Shown piece by piece: positions 44,303 through 53,085 of a stretch of DNA of 64,000 nucleotides. Every line of letters starts with the position of its first letter. Position 1 is the first letter of the stretch. Both the position numbers and the translations under genes were made by a program. Below the pieces are notes generated by a model. The model worked only from the letters and a program-made list of their open reading frames with translations. It was not told the origin of the DNA and did no database searches. The stretch comes from Clostridia bacterium (lineage in GTDB: Bacteria; Bacillota; Clostridia; Oscillospirales; CAG-272), in assembly GCA_017502135.1 (NCBI GenBank), contig JAFVVP010000004.1:1-64000 (forward strand), written 5' to 3'.

Positions 44303-45028
44303 ATGGGATTCGGATATCTTTTGCTCGGCTACTTCATGGCGTTCGCCTTCACTTTGGCCGATATCTACTTCTTTTTCGACATCGTCGGCGGCGCTTTGAT
44401 GCTCGTTGGCTTATCGAAACTTTCATTGCACGGTAAAAACTTTTACCGTGCGATGTGGGCGGATATCGCGTACATATTTCTGTGCCTTGGCCGCACGGTT
44501 CTTATCATGCTCAAAATGATTCCCGCAGACGGCGTTTTGGCAAAGGCGTTCGGCTTCGGTATTGCGGCGGTTTCTCTCATTCTGCAGTTCTTCATCCTTG
44601 CCGGCATCTATTTCATAGCGCTGAAGGTTGATCTTCCGAAGGAAGCCGCGCATGCAAAACGCAATATCCTCTATCTTTTGCTTTATTATTTCGGCTATAT
44701 CGCCGCGATGATTCTTCTGCCGTATCTTGGGATCATCGGCAATATCGCTTCCTTGGCGATTACGGTTTTCGGACTCGTTATACTCATACTCAATCTCATT
44801 CTCATCCACTCCTGTTATTGCCGCATCTGTCTTGAAGGGCAACAGAGCGGTGAGCGCACACCGAGCCGCTTTGCGTTTATCAACCGATTTAATAAAAAGG
44901 TGGACGAGGTATTTGATAATGCGTATCTCCGTCCGAAAAAAGAGCGAAAAACGCCGTCGGAAAATGCCGAAAAGGCTGAACCCGGCTACCGCCGTGTGAA
45001 GCGCAAACAAAAATCCAAACGTAAGTAA
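44303..45028 (+). CDS. Uncharacterised multi-pass membrane protein (first of a pair)
   Basis: I do not recognise this 241-residue protein. It has about five membrane spans in residues 1-175 and a strongly basic cytoplasmic tail ending RVKRKQKSKRK. The N-terminal stretch (IYFFFDIVGGALMLVGLSKL) resembles the corresponding part of the next gene's product (FDVLPDFIGLLLIYRGL), which suggests shared ancestry. It starts three bases after the secA stop and its own stop overlaps the next start (TAATG), so it is expressed with secA. Confidence 0.75.
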   Translation: MGFGYLLLGYFMAFAFTLADIYFFFDIVGGALMLVGLSKLSLHGKNFYRAMWADIAYIFLCLGRTVLIMLKMIPADGVLAKAFGFGIAAVSLILQFFILAGIYFIALKVDLPKEAAHAKRNILYLLLYYFGYIAAMILLPYLGIIGNIASLAITVFGLVILILNLILIHSCYCRICLEGQQSGERTPSRFAFINRFNKKVDEVFDNAYLRPKKERKTPSENAEKAEPGYRRVKRKQKSKRK

Positions 45029-46419
45029 TGGGAGCTTTTATGGTAAAAACGAAAGAAAGAGCCAAAGGCTTTTCGCTGATAGCGGCGGGGCTTGTTTTTC
45101 TATTTAACCCAAACGTACATATTTTCGACGTTCTGCCGGACTTTATCGGATTGCTTCTCATCTACCGCGGGCTATTTGCTATGTCCTTTTCCACAGAGAA
45201 GCTTCGCGATGCACGCGGCCTTCTCTGGAAACTGGTGATTATAACAGCGGTCAGAATTGTATCCGTTCTGTTTATCCCCGGTAAATCGGATTCTTTCACG
45301 CTTCTTCTTGTGTTCTCGTTCGGTGTTCTTGAGGCTATGTACGCCATTCCGTTTATTGTAAAAGTTTTTGACGGCTTTTACGATCTGGGACGTCGGTACG
45401 ATGCCCAAAGCGTCTTTTATCCGATAAAGGATAAGAAAGGGCAATTCACCGAGCGTTCGGAAAAACTGAAGTTGTTTACGCTCGCTTTCTTTCTCGTCAA
45501 AACGGTCGGTTCGATTTTGCCGGAACTGACGGCGCTCGATCTGCGCTCGGGTCTGTCTGCGGATGCACACAGAGGCGTGACGCTCTCCCATTTCAAGCCG
45601 ATGTTTTACACGTTCGAGATCGCTGTCGTTCTCGTCATCGGCATAATTTGGCTCGTGCGCACGCTTATCTACGTGAACGGTATGCGCAAGGATGAAAAAC
45701 TGAGCGAAGCTGTTTTCGCGCATTATGAAAACGAGGTTCTCTCCGATCATGGAATGTTCGCGGCTCTGCAGATGAAAAACGTTCTTCTTATGTTTCTCAT
45801 TTCCTCTGTGGCGCTGTTCCCGCTCCAGCTCGACGGACTCCACGTTTTTCCGTCGTTTATTGCGGCGGGCGTGCTCGCTCTCGCACTCCGCATCCTTGCT
45901 CGCTTTGACAAAAGCGCGCTTTACGGTTATATTCCCGCCGGTATTTCCGCAGCCCTTTCCGTTGTCGGTTTGTTTTTGCAGGTTCCGTACTTTGCGGAAT
46001 ACGAAGCGAAAGCCGCCAGATTCATTACAAACGCCGCGCGTCTATATAAGCCGATTCGGATCGTCGGAACGGCCGAATTTGTGCTTCTTCTTGTAACGTT
46101 TCTTTGGTTCGCGGTGATTCTCTGTCGGGTGTTCAGACAGCACGCCGCACTTCTTTCGAATATGCATAAGGCGCCGCAGTACAATCCGATGGAACGTACG
46201 AGGGAGATCATGCGGGGTGTATACGCCCGTATGATTGCCGTGGGCTTTGGCGGAACAGTATTTTTAGGCCTTCGTGCTGCTTCGTTTACTACCTCCATGT
46301 ATTATCCGGAACTGTGGATTCTCCACATCGCGTGCTCGTGCGTGTTTACCGTCCTTGTGATCTACGCGGTCTCAGGCGCTATCGACGCCATCTACGAGCG
46401 ACTTGAAAACAAATATTGA
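45028..46419 (+). CDS. Uncharacterised multi-pass membrane protein (second of a pair)
   Basis: This 463-residue protein has about nine predicted membrane spans. The N-terminal span region shares the FDxxPDFIG-like pattern with the preceding gene. A central soluble, charged segment (about residues 125-160, with SEKLKLFT) separates two hydrophobic blocks. No enzymatic motif is visible. Its start overlaps the previous stop by one base. It ends at a terminator shared with the convergent methyltransferase gene. The operon position behind secA hints at an envelope role, no more. Confidence 0.72.
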   Translation: MGAFMVKTKERAKGFSLIAAGLVFLFNPNVHIFDVLPDFIGLLLIYRGLFAMSFSTEKLRDARGLLWKLVIITAVRIVSVLFIPGKSDSFTLLLVFSFGVLEAMYAIPFIVKVFDGFYDLGRRYDAQSVFYPIKDKKGQFTERSEKLKLFTLAFFLVKTVGSILPELTALDLRSGLSADAHRGVTLSHFKPMFYTFEIAVVLVIGIIWLVRTLIYVNGMRKDEKLSEAVFAHYENEVLSDHGMFAALQMKNVLLMFLISSVALFPLQLDGLHVFPSFIAAGVLALALRILARFDKSALYGYIPAGISAALSVVGLFLQVPYFAEYEAKAARFITNAARLYKPIRIVGTAEFVLLLVTFLWFAVILCRVFRQHAALLSNMHKAPQYNPMERTREIMRGVYARMIAVGFGGTVFLGLRAASFTTSMYYPELWILHIACSCVFTVLVIYAVSGAIDAIYERLENKY

Positions 46420-46426
46420 TATAACG

Positions 46427-46462
46427 AAAAAACGCTCTGTCATAACGACAGAGCGTTTTTTT
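46427..46462. terminator. Bidirectional terminator
   Basis: A perfect 15-bp stem, AAAAAACGCTCTGTC / GACAGAGCGTTTTTT, with a 5-base loop. It serves the secA operon and the convergent TrmH-family gene, whose stop codon lies at its edge. Confidence 0.9.
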
Positions 46463-47213
46463 ATCTGTTTTGGCGTAAGATCTCGTAAGCGAGAACCGAA
46501 GCCGCGGACGCGGTGGAAAGGGAGCCGCGGAACTGTCGTCCGTAATCGAGCCGGACGACGGTGTCTGCTTCATTCAGAAGCGCCCGGGAAATGCCGCGCT
46601 TCTCACCGCCTACGATAAGAAATACGGGCTTTTTGAGATCGGCATCAAAAGCAGAGACCGAATCGCGTATTCCGGCACATACGACCTTGTATCCGATATC
46701 TTTGGCAATACGAGCTGCATCCATACCATCTGCTATGTACAAAGGTAATAATTCCGAGGCACCTGCGGATGAACGGCAGACGGTGCCCGCGGCGTGCATC
46801 CAGTTACGCGGCGAGAGGATCACGGCGTCAGTGCCTGCGGCGTATAGGGTGCGCAGTGCGTAGCCGAAATTGAAGGGGTCTTCGATTCCTTCAAGCATTA
46901 CGGCGAATCCGCCTTTGGGAAGGGAATCGGCTGTGAGCGACGGGATCGCGCGGTCTGTGCATTCGGCAACGATACCGCCATGGGTTGTACCGGATACCAA
47001 AGCGTCAATCTCAGATGCGTCGCACTCGGTAACGGGAAATCCCATTTCAACCCCAACGGCTTTGAGGTAGCCGATCTCTTTTGCTCGGCTTTCTTTCTTC
47101 GTGTGATCAATGAAAACGCGGAGAATTCGCCGATCGTGCACACCGTTCTGCCCGCCTTCGATCACTGCGCGAATGGAGGTCATGCCCTCAAAGAGTACGG
47201 TATCGGCGTTCAT
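46461..47213 (-). CDS. TrmH/SpoU-family RNA 2'-O-methyltransferase
   Basis: The 250-residue protein has the RlmB-type pattern. A short N-terminal substrate-binding domain (VLFEGMTSIRAVIEGG; TTHGGIVAEC) is followed by a SPOUT knot with MLEGIEDPFNFGYALRTLYA, FLIVGGEKRGISRALL and the ending RGSLSTASAASVLAYEILRQ. The likely target is 2'-O-methylation of 23S rRNA, but SpoU paralogues differ and the site is uncertain. AAGGAGG precedes the ATG. It follows prfB by 25 bases and probably shares its transcript. Confidence 0.85.
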   Translation of the reverse strand: MNADTVLFEGMTSIRAVIEGGQNGVHDRRILRVFIDHTKKESRAKEIGYLKAVGVEMGFPVTECDASEIDALVSGTTHGGIVAECTDRAIPSLTADSLPKGGFAVMLEGIEDPFNFGYALRTLYAAGTDAVILSPRNWMHAAGTVCRSSAGASELLPLYIADGMDAARIAKDIGYKVVCAGIRDSVSAFDADLKKPVFLIVGGEKRGISRALLNEADTVVRLDYGRQFRGSLSTASAASVLAYEILRQNR

Positions 47214-47238
47214 GCGGTATCCTCCTTGCCGTGAGTAA

Positions 47239-48351
47239 TTACTGCTCGGCGTTCATTTTCAGGTATGCGTTGATAAATCCGTCGATCTCGCCGTCCATAA
47301 CCGCACCGATATCCGCTACCTCAAAACCTGTGCGGGTATCCTTGGCGAGCGTGTACGGCATAAAGACGTAGGAGCGGATCTGGGAACCCCATTCGATGTT
47401 TACCTTGGCGCCCTGAATATCCTCGATGCGTTCGAGTTTTTCGCGCTCTTTGATCTCCAGAAGCTTACTCTTCAGCATTTTGAGTGCAGTTTCTTTGTTC
47501 TGCAACTGGCTTCTTTCCGTCTGGCATCCGACGACGATCCCCGTCGGAATATGGACGATACGGATAGCGGAGTCTGTTTTGTTGATGTGCTGACCGCCGG
47601 CGCCGCTTGAGCGGTGCGCGGTGATCTCAAGGTCTTCCTCGCGAATTTCGATATCAGCGTCCTCATCACTGAATTCCGGCATTACCTCAACGGAAGCGAA
47701 CGAGGTATGGCGTCGTCCCGAAGAGTCAAAGGGGGACACGCGCACAAGACGGTGCACGCCGTTTTCACTCTTCAGATAGCCGTAGGCGTTTTCACCCTCC
47801 ACGATGATGGTCGCGGATTTGAGTCCCGCTTCGTCGCCGTCCAGCCAATCGGCAAGCTTTACAGTGAAACCGTGGGATTCGCCCCATCTCGTATACATGC
47901 GGTAAAGCATCTGCGCCCAGTCCTGCGCCTCCGTGCCGCCGGCGCCCGGGTGGAACGAAACGATCGCGTTGTTTTTATCGTACTGACCTGAGAGAAGAAC
48001 CTCGATGCGCTGTTTTTCGGCGTCTGCAAAAATCTGTTCTTTTTCAGCGAGGATCTCATCCGTTACGCTTTCGTCGTTTTCCTCGATGGCCATTTCTGCC
48101 ATCATGACGGTGTCCTCGAGGCGCTGTACCAGAGAATCGTACCGTTCGATTTTATCTTTCAGCTGTTTTAACTGCTGGAGAGATTTCGTGGACTTTTCCT
48201 GGTCATTCCAGAAATCGGGGGATTGGGATTTTTCTTCGAGCGTTTCTGCTTGCTCACGCAAAGCCTCGATACGGAGTGCTTTGCCCAGTTCGATGAGTTG
48301 ATCGCGGAACGCGTTCAGTTCCTGCTTGGCTTGTTCAAGTGCAATAATCAA
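47239..48351 (-). CDS. prfB: Peptide chain release factor 2, no frameshift
   Basis: The 370-residue protein is RF2, which recognises UGA and UAA. The anticodon-like SPF tripeptide is in RLVRVSPFDSSGRRHTSF and the catalytic GGQ in SGAGGQHINKTDSAIRI. The reading frame is continuous from the TTG start at 48351, placed after GGAGG, so the in-frame UGA and +1 frameshift found in most bacterial prfB genes are absent. An open extension upstream lies across the promoter and is not coding. Confidence 0.93.
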   Translation of the reverse strand: MIIALEQAKQELNAFRDQLIELGKALRIEALREQAETLEEKSQSPDFWNDQEKSTKSLQQLKQLKDKIERYDSLVQRLEDTVMMAEMAIEENDESVTDEILAEKEQIFADAEKQRIEVLLSGQYDKNNAIVSFHPGAGGTEAQDWAQMLYRMYTRWGESHGFTVKLADWLDGDEAGLKSATIIVEGENAYGYLKSENGVHRLVRVSPFDSSGRRHTSFASVEVMPEFSDEDADIEIREEDLEITAHRSSGAGGQHINKTDSAIRIVHIPTGIVVGCQTERSQLQNKETALKMLKSKLLEIKEREKLERIEDIQGAKVNIEWGSQIRSYVFMPYTLAKDTRTGFEVADIGAVMDGEIDGFINAYLKMNAEQ

Positions 48352-48411
48352 AATATCCTCCGTGTGCGGACAGGATTTTATGTCATGACGTACATTAAGG
48401 CACACACTGCT

Positions 48412-48440
48412 ATTATACCATCTTTTAGGCGGTTTGTAAA
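48412..48440 (-). promoter_or_regulatory. Sigma-A promoter of prfB
   Basis: On the - strand: TTTACA (48435-48440), 17-bp spacer, TATAAT (48412-48417). The leader to the TTG start is about 54 bases. Confidence 0.82.
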
Positions 48441-48471
48441 CAGTTGTGTGTGAAAAAACAGGGAAACTGCG

Positions 48472-48519
48472 TCTGAGAAAAAGAAACGCAGAGGCGGGCG
48501 TAGCCATTCCTCTGCGTTT
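48472..48519 (-). terminator. Terminator after the small cysteine protein gene
   Basis: On the - strand an 11-bp stem (AAACGCAGAGG / CCTCTGCGTTT, 48484-48494 with 48509-48519) is followed by a T-rich tail, TTCTTTTTCTC (48473-48483). Confidence 0.75.
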
Positions 48520-48525
48520 TCAGTT

Positions 48526-48744
48526 TTACAGATCGGTTTCGGGCGGCGTAAACGGTTGAAGTTTCGGTGCAGTTCCGGGATCGCGCTTGAGCGGATCGTA
48601 GCGAAAAGTGCGGCAGTGATAGCCCGCGTTTACAACGCCGCGTTTCTTGCAGAGCATCGAATCGGGATCGCTGAGGGACGCCGCAAGCTCGCAGTATTTA
48701 CAAAGTTTGTCAAGTTCCGGTCTCGCCTTCGTCTGTTTCGGCAT
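48526..48744 (-). CDS. Small four-cysteine protein of unknown function
   Basis: This 72-residue protein has cysteines in a CKYC pair, then single cysteines in MLCKKRG and HCRTFRYDP. That is a Cys4 pattern suited to binding one zinc or a small iron-sulfur cluster. The C-terminal third is proline-rich (YDPLKRDPGTAPKLQPFTPP). No membrane span or signal peptide is present. It has its own promoter and terminator, so it is a genuine single-gene unit. I do not know its function. Confidence 0.75.
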   Translation of the reverse strand: MPKQTKARPELDKLCKYCELAASLSDPDSMLCKKRGVVNAGYHCRTFRYDPLKRDPGTAPKLQPFTPPETDL

Positions 48745-48775
48745 AACTTTTCACCATCCATTAAAGTCTACGTAC

Positions 48776-48804
48776 AGTATAGCAGATATTTCGGCAAAAA
48801 TCAA
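48776..48804 (-). promoter_or_regulatory. Sigma-A promoter of the small cysteine protein gene
   Basis: On the - strand: TTGATT (48799-48804), 17-bp spacer, TATACT (48776-48781). It overlaps the last codons of ylbJ. Confidence 0.8.
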
Positions 48805-49901
48805 GAGGCACGGGTGCGGCGCTCTTTTTTTTCGTATAAAGCGGGGACGAGGCAGAAAAGGATGAGGAGTACGACCTCGCCGAGGACGAGCATTTCGGGG
48901 GTATCGGTGATTGGGATACAGGTGGAAACAGAAACCGAGCGGGTAAAGAAAAAGCGGTAATACAGCGCGGCGGCACCGCCGGTGAGGATCCCCTGAATCG
49001 CTTTAGAGACGGCGGCGGGTGTGAGACGGAGTGAGAGGGGGGAAGTAAACACCTTAGACTGTGCAAACACGGAAATCCCTGACCAGCCAACCGCGAGTCC
49101 AGTTAGAAATGCACCGAGCGTTCCGCCAAGCTTTGCGGAAAGCGCCGTTCCGCTTGTGAACTCGAGAAGCACGCCCACGACGGGGAGAAGAAAATCCGCG
49201 CCGATCTTTGCGAGGATGCGGGAGAGCAGAGAAAGGACGACCGCGAAAAACACGACGAACCCCGAAACGATGAGCACAGAGAGGGCTGCTTTTGACACGT
49301 TTTCGGCAAGTGTAGTGAGAAGATCCTTTTTCGGTACATACCGTGCCCTTTTGGGGGGATCCGTATTTTTTGAATTTTCCGTTTTATGCGAGAATTGGGC
49401 GTATAGGGTACCGATCAAGAAAGCGGTTACGATTTGTGAAACGTATACGAACAGGCCAAAGCCACGGTTGCCCCAACAGTGCGCACCTACCACCTCAATG
49501 ACGAAGGCGGGGCCGGTATTGTTGGCGATTGCAATCAGACGCTCCGCCTCGTCGGCGGTGAGGCGTTTTTGTTCAAACAACGACGAGGCGGTCTGTGCAC
49601 CTACGGGAAATCCGCAAAGGGCGCCGAGCAGGATCGCACCCGCAGACTCACCCGGCAGACGAAAGAAGCGGCGGCAAAATGGGCGGGTCCATTTTCCGAT
49701 CAGATCGGCGGCGCCGAGGGATACGATCATGCCGGCGATGACCATGTAGGGAAAAAGGGAGGGAATAATGACGGTAGCGCATAGTTTTAAAGCATTTAAC
49801 GCGGCATCTCCCACGGCATTCGACTCCGCCAGAAGGAGAACGGCACCGGCCAAAACGGCGACGGCGTACCGTGAGGATGAGGCTTTGTGATCGTTTCGCA
49901 T
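48801..49901 (-). CDS. ylbJ: Sporulation integral membrane protein YlbJ
   Basis: The 366-residue protein is a nucleoside-recognition (Gate) domain membrane protein with about eight or nine spans. It shows YlbJ features: TVIIPSLFPYMVIAGMIVS, a LLGALCGFPVGAQTASSLFE loop and ANNTGPAFVIEVVGA. In Bacillus YlbJ is made under sigma-E and is needed for a properly resistant spore. It is divergent from the yqfC-yqfD sporulation genes, which supports the call. An AGGA site precedes the ATG. Confidence 0.88.
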   Translation of the reverse strand: MRNDHKASSSRYAVAVLAGAVLLLAESNAVGDAALNALKLCATVIIPSLFPYMVIAGMIVSLGAADLIGKWTRPFCRRFFRLPGESAGAILLGALCGFPVGAQTASSLFEQKRLTADEAERLIAIANNTGPAFVIEVVGAHCWGNRGFGLFVYVSQIVTAFLIGTLYAQFSHKTENSKNTDPPKRARYVPKKDLLTTLAENVSKAALSVLIVSGFVVFFAVVLSLLSRILAKIGADFLLPVVGVLLEFTSGTALSAKLGGTLGAFLTGLAVGWSGISVFAQSKVFTSPLSLRLTPAAVSKAIQGILTGGAAALYYRFFFTRSVSVSTCIPITDTPEMLVLGEVVLLILFCLVPALYEKKERRTRAS

Positions 49902-49997
49902 ATCCGAAATCCTTTCGCATATGTTGTAGTAAAAAGGGTACTTGCCCCCATTCGGCGGTGTGCCCGTTTTATCATATGAACAAAAGGAGAAAAATAG

Positions 49998-50315
49998 ATG
50001 CGCTCTTCCAAAAGAACGGGACTGAAAAGTGTGAGAATGAGGCTATCCGAGCGGATTTCGGATGCGCTCGACGTGCCGGCGGAGTGTTTTTCGCCGATCA
50101 GTATTGTGGAAGTTAAGGGGAACCGTGAAGCGGTGGTCAGCGGCTGCGAGAGCGTTCTGGAATACGAGGCTGACACGGTCCTGCTCCGCGTCAGAGAAGG
50201 ATGTGTTCGGGTTATAGGCGGATGCCTACAAATGCAGACGATGATTGCCGACCGCGTAACGCTGCGAGGAGAAATATGCGCCGTGTATTTTGAAAACGCG
50301 GAGATGAAACCATGA
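49998..50315 (+). CDS. yqfC: Sporulation protein YqfC
   Basis: This 105-residue protein matches the YqfC family: a basic N-terminus, then PAECFSPISIVEVKGNREAV and GCVRVIGGCLQMQTM. YqfC and YqfD are sigma-E-regulated mother-cell proteins in Bacillus, with a role in spore formation that is not well defined. AAAGGAG precedes the ATG. Its end overlaps yqfD by four bases. I see no sigma-A promoter in the 96-base divergent gap to ylbJ, consistent with sporulation-specific expression. Confidence 0.9.
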   Translation: MRSSKRTGLKSVRMRLSERISDALDVPAECFSPISIVEVKGNREAVVSGCESVLEYEADTVLLRVREGCVRVIGGCLQMQTMIADRVTLRGEICAVYFENAEMKP

Positions 50316-51487
50316 CGAAAAGTGTTCTGAACTGGCTCTCGGGCTGGCAAACGGTTTTCGTGCCGCACGAGTATGCGGTGGAGGTGTTGAATCTCCTTCA
50401 CGCCGAAAACCTTCTGTCGTGGCACATGAAAAACACAGAGGACGGCGGGCTGTCCTTTCGCATGCTTCTCCCGGATGCCCGTCGGTTTCTCGTGCGGTGT
50501 CCATTCGCCTGTGGGGATCGGGAACGCGGATTGCCGTCGCTCCTCCACCGATACCGCGGGCGGTGGGGAATACTCATCGGTGCGCTTTTGTTTGCAGTTC
50601 TCGTGTGGCAATCCACGACGGTCGTATGGGAGGTGTCCGTAACCGGCAATGAAAAACTGCCCGACAAGGAAATCGTGTCGATGCTTTCGGAGTTCGGGTT
50701 CGGTGTGGGCACGAGATTTCGCAAGATTGATTTTGACGTGCTTCAGAACGATTTTCTTCTGACTACGGACGAGATTGCGTGGATCGCTGTTAATATGGAG
50801 GGAACGGTCGCGCACGTGGAGGTGAGGGAAAACCTCGGATCGAGATCCCGTGGGAATTCGGGAAGTCCTGCAGCCAATCTGATTGCCGCCGAGGACGGAC
50901 AGATTTTTGAGATTCGACTGGTGAGCGGAGGCGCCGCGGTACAGCGCGGAGATATCGTCCGAAAAGGCGATCTTCTCATAAGCGGACTGCTTACGATAGG
51001 GGAGGACGGCCTTCGGTACGAATATGCCAAAGGCGAGGTTTTGGCACAGGTGAATCGGGTGATCGAAGCGGAGTCTCCCCTTGTGAGGACGAAAACCGTC
51101 TTTACGGGGGCGGAAAAAACGAAAAAAACCATAAGAATTTTCGCGAAAGAGATAAAACTTTTTAGAAATACTGGAATTGAGTATACAACTTATGATACAA
51201 TAATAACGGATAAGCAGGTATCCTTGCCGGGCGGGCTATCGCTCCCCATCTATATCACTACCGAGACGGTCCTTGAGACCGCCGTTGAAACGGTAACGGT
51301 TACAGAAGAGGAGGCGTTTGCAGACGCTATGATCCTCTATCAAAAAGAGATGGAGAGGCTTCTTGAGGATGCGGAGATCCTCGAGATCGAAACGGAGCGC
51401 ATTTTTGAAGATGGCGTTTGCCGGATCGTGGGGCGTGCCGTATGCATTGCCGATATTGCTGAAACGGCGGAGATCGGCATCCACTGA
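50312..51487 (+). CDS. yqfD: Sporulation protein YqfD
   Basis: The 391-residue protein has a cytoplasmic N-terminal part of about 80 residues, a single membrane span at about 85-107 (LIGALLFAVLVWQSTTVVWE) and a large external domain rich in beta strands. That domain includes GTRFRKIDFDVLQNDFL and an AVQRGDIVRKGDLLISG barrel-like hairpin. It agrees in length and layout with YqfD. It lies directly after yqfC with a four-base overlap and 41 bases before phoH. It probably acts in the outer forespore membrane. Confidence 0.92.
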   Translation: MTKSVLNWLSGWQTVFVPHEYAVEVLNLLHAENLLSWHMKNTEDGGLSFRMLLPDARRFLVRCPFACGDRERGLPSLLHRYRGRWGILIGALLFAVLVWQSTTVVWEVSVTGNEKLPDKEIVSMLSEFGFGVGTRFRKIDFDVLQNDFLLTTDEIAWIAVNMEGTVAHVEVRENLGSRSRGNSGSPAANLIAAEDGQIFEIRLVSGGAAVQRGDIVRKGDLLISGLLTIGEDGLRYEYAKGEVLAQVNRVIEAESPLVRTKTVFTGAEKTKKTIRIFAKEIKLFRNTGIEYTTYDTIITDKQVSLPGGLSLPIYITTETVLETAVETVTVTEEEAFADAMILYQKEMERLLEDAEILEIETERIFEDGVCRIVGRAVCIADIAETAEIGIH

Positions 51488-51528
51488 TACCGCTTTTTGA
51501 ATTTTGATTTTGATACGGAAGGAATCAC

Positions 51529-52557
51529 ATGACACAGAAAAAAATTCTCACGCCTTCCTCGGAGATAACGAGACGGATCTTTGGCTCATTTGACTCTCAT
51601 GCTCGCCGCCTTGAAGAATCGTTCGGCATCCGTATGTACAATACCGCCGACGCGAGCGACGGCGACTGCATCATGCTTGAAGGCGAGTCAGACGGTGTGC
51701 GCCGCTGTGCCGAGGCGATTGATTATCTTAAAAAGGTGGCGGCTCTCGGCGACGAGCTGACCGATCAGAGCGTGGATTATGTGATCCGTATGGTGAGCGA
51801 GGGGGCGACGGAACAGCTCTCTGAACTGGATGATGACTGTTTTCTCGTTACCGCACGCGGAAAGCCCGTGAAGGCGAAAACCGTGGGACAGAAAAAATAC
51901 GTGGAAGCGATAAGGAAAAATACGATCGTCATCTGTGCCGGCCCTGCCGGTACGGGTAAAACGTATCTTGCTGTGGCGATGGCGGTGAAAGCGCTTCGCG
52001 CTCACGAGATCTCCAGGATCATTCTCACGCGTCCCGCCGTGGAGGCGGGAGAGAAACTCGGCTTTCTGCCGGGCGATCTCCAGAGCAAGATCGACCCCTA
52101 TCTCCGTCCGCTTTACGATGCGCTTTACGAGATGATGGGCGCTGAAAACGTTTCCCGCCTTATTGAAAAAATGACGATCGAGATCGCGCCGCTTGCGTAT
52201 ATGCGCGGGCGGACGCTTGACGATTCGTTTATCATCCTCGACGAAGCACAGAACACGACGGAAGAGCAGATGAAGATGTTCTTAACCCGTCTCGGAAGCG
52301 GTTCAAAAATCGTCGTTACGGGCGATCTTACCCAGACGGATCTGCCGATGGGCAAACGGAGCGGACTTGCTGCTGCCGTGAAGATCCTCTCGGGTATTGA
52401 AGGAATCGCCGTGCACGAATTCACGGAGCGCGACGTGGTCCGCCATCGCTTGGTGCAGAGAATCATTATGGCGTACGACCGCTACGAACGCGAGAGAAAA
52501 ACACGGACAGCGGAGAGACAAAGCGACACGAAAAAATTCCGCGCCGCCCGAAAATAA
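51529..52557 (+). CDS. phoH: PhoH family ATPase
   Basis: The 342-residue protein has an N-terminal KH-like segment and a PhoH NTPase domain with Walker A CAGPAGTGKTYLA near residue 145 and Walker B FIILDEAQNTTEEQM. PhoH proteins next to ybeY are thought to be RNA helicase-like ATPases in ribosome or RNA maturation. The gene pair phoH-ybeY is conserved across bacteria and present here. AAGGAA precedes the ATG. Confidence 0.94.
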   Translation: MTQKKILTPSSEITRRIFGSFDSHARRLEESFGIRMYNTADASDGDCIMLEGESDGVRRCAEAIDYLKKVAALGDELTDQSVDYVIRMVSEGATEQLSELDDDCFLVTARGKPVKAKTVGQKKYVEAIRKNTIVICAGPAGTGKTYLAVAMAVKALRAHEISRIILTRPAVEAGEKLGFLPGDLQSKIDPYLRPLYDALYEMMGAENVSRLIEKMTIEIAPLAYMRGRTLDDSFIILDEAQNTTEEQMKMFLTRLGSGSKIVVTGDLTQTDLPMGKRSGLAAAVKILSGIEGIAVHEFTERDVVRHRLVQRIIMAYDRYERERKTRTAERQSDTKKFRAARK

Positions 52558-52576
52558 GAAACGGTAGGACAAAAAT

Positions 52577-53041
52577 ATGGACGTTAAAATCAGATTTTCC
52601 AAAAAGAACGTGCGCCGCGTGAACCTTTCCGTGCCGCTCGTCGTTACGAAGGCGGTGCAGGCAGCCTTGGAGTACGAAGAATTTCATCAACCGACGCAGA
52701 TCTCCGTTACGTTTACGGACAACGAGGGCATACGTGAGTTGAACCGCACGTACCGCGAAAAGGATGCCGCGACGGACGTTCTCTCGTTCCCGCAGTACGA
52801 TTTTGCCGCAGGCGAGACGCCTCTCCCCGATTTCCGCTGTGAACTCGGTGATATCGTTCTGTCCCTTGAGCGTGCGCGGACGCAGGCGAAGGAGATCGGA
52901 CACGGATTTAAACGCGAAGTCGCTTTTCTTACGGTGCACTCCGTTTTGCATCTTCTCGGATACGATCACGAGCGTTCGGAGGCGGACGACGAGGAGATGT
53001 GCCGCCGTCAGCGCGAGATCGTTTCGACGATCCGCTTTTGA
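52577..53041 (+). CDS. ybeY: Endoribonuclease YbeY (rRNA maturation factor)
   Basis: The 154-residue metalloprotein has the YbeY zinc motif HSVLHLLGYDHE near residue 120, with RTYREKDAATDVLSFP in the first half. YbeY is involved in 16S rRNA 3'-end maturation and ribosome quality control. It follows phoH by 19 bases and precedes era, another 16S assembly factor, so the cluster joins three ribosome-biogenesis genes. Confidence 0.95.
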   Translation: MDVKIRFSKKNVRRVNLSVPLVVTKAVQAALEYEEFHQPTQISVTFTDNEGIRELNRTYREKDAATDVLSFPQYDFAAGETPLPDFRCELGDIVLSLERARTQAKEIGHGFKREVAFLTVHSVLHLLGYDHERSEADDEEMCRRQREIVSTIRF

Positions 53042-53085
53042 GCCGGCAGGAAATTTTGAATCAAAGAAAATGAGAGCGTGAAAGT

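Noticed and set aside
49902-49997. Sigma-E promoters in the ylbJ/yqfC divergent gap
   Set aside because: CATATG-like fragments are present on both strands, but none has a matching -35 at 13 to 15 bases. Expression under sigma-E is likely from gene identity, but I cannot place the promoters.
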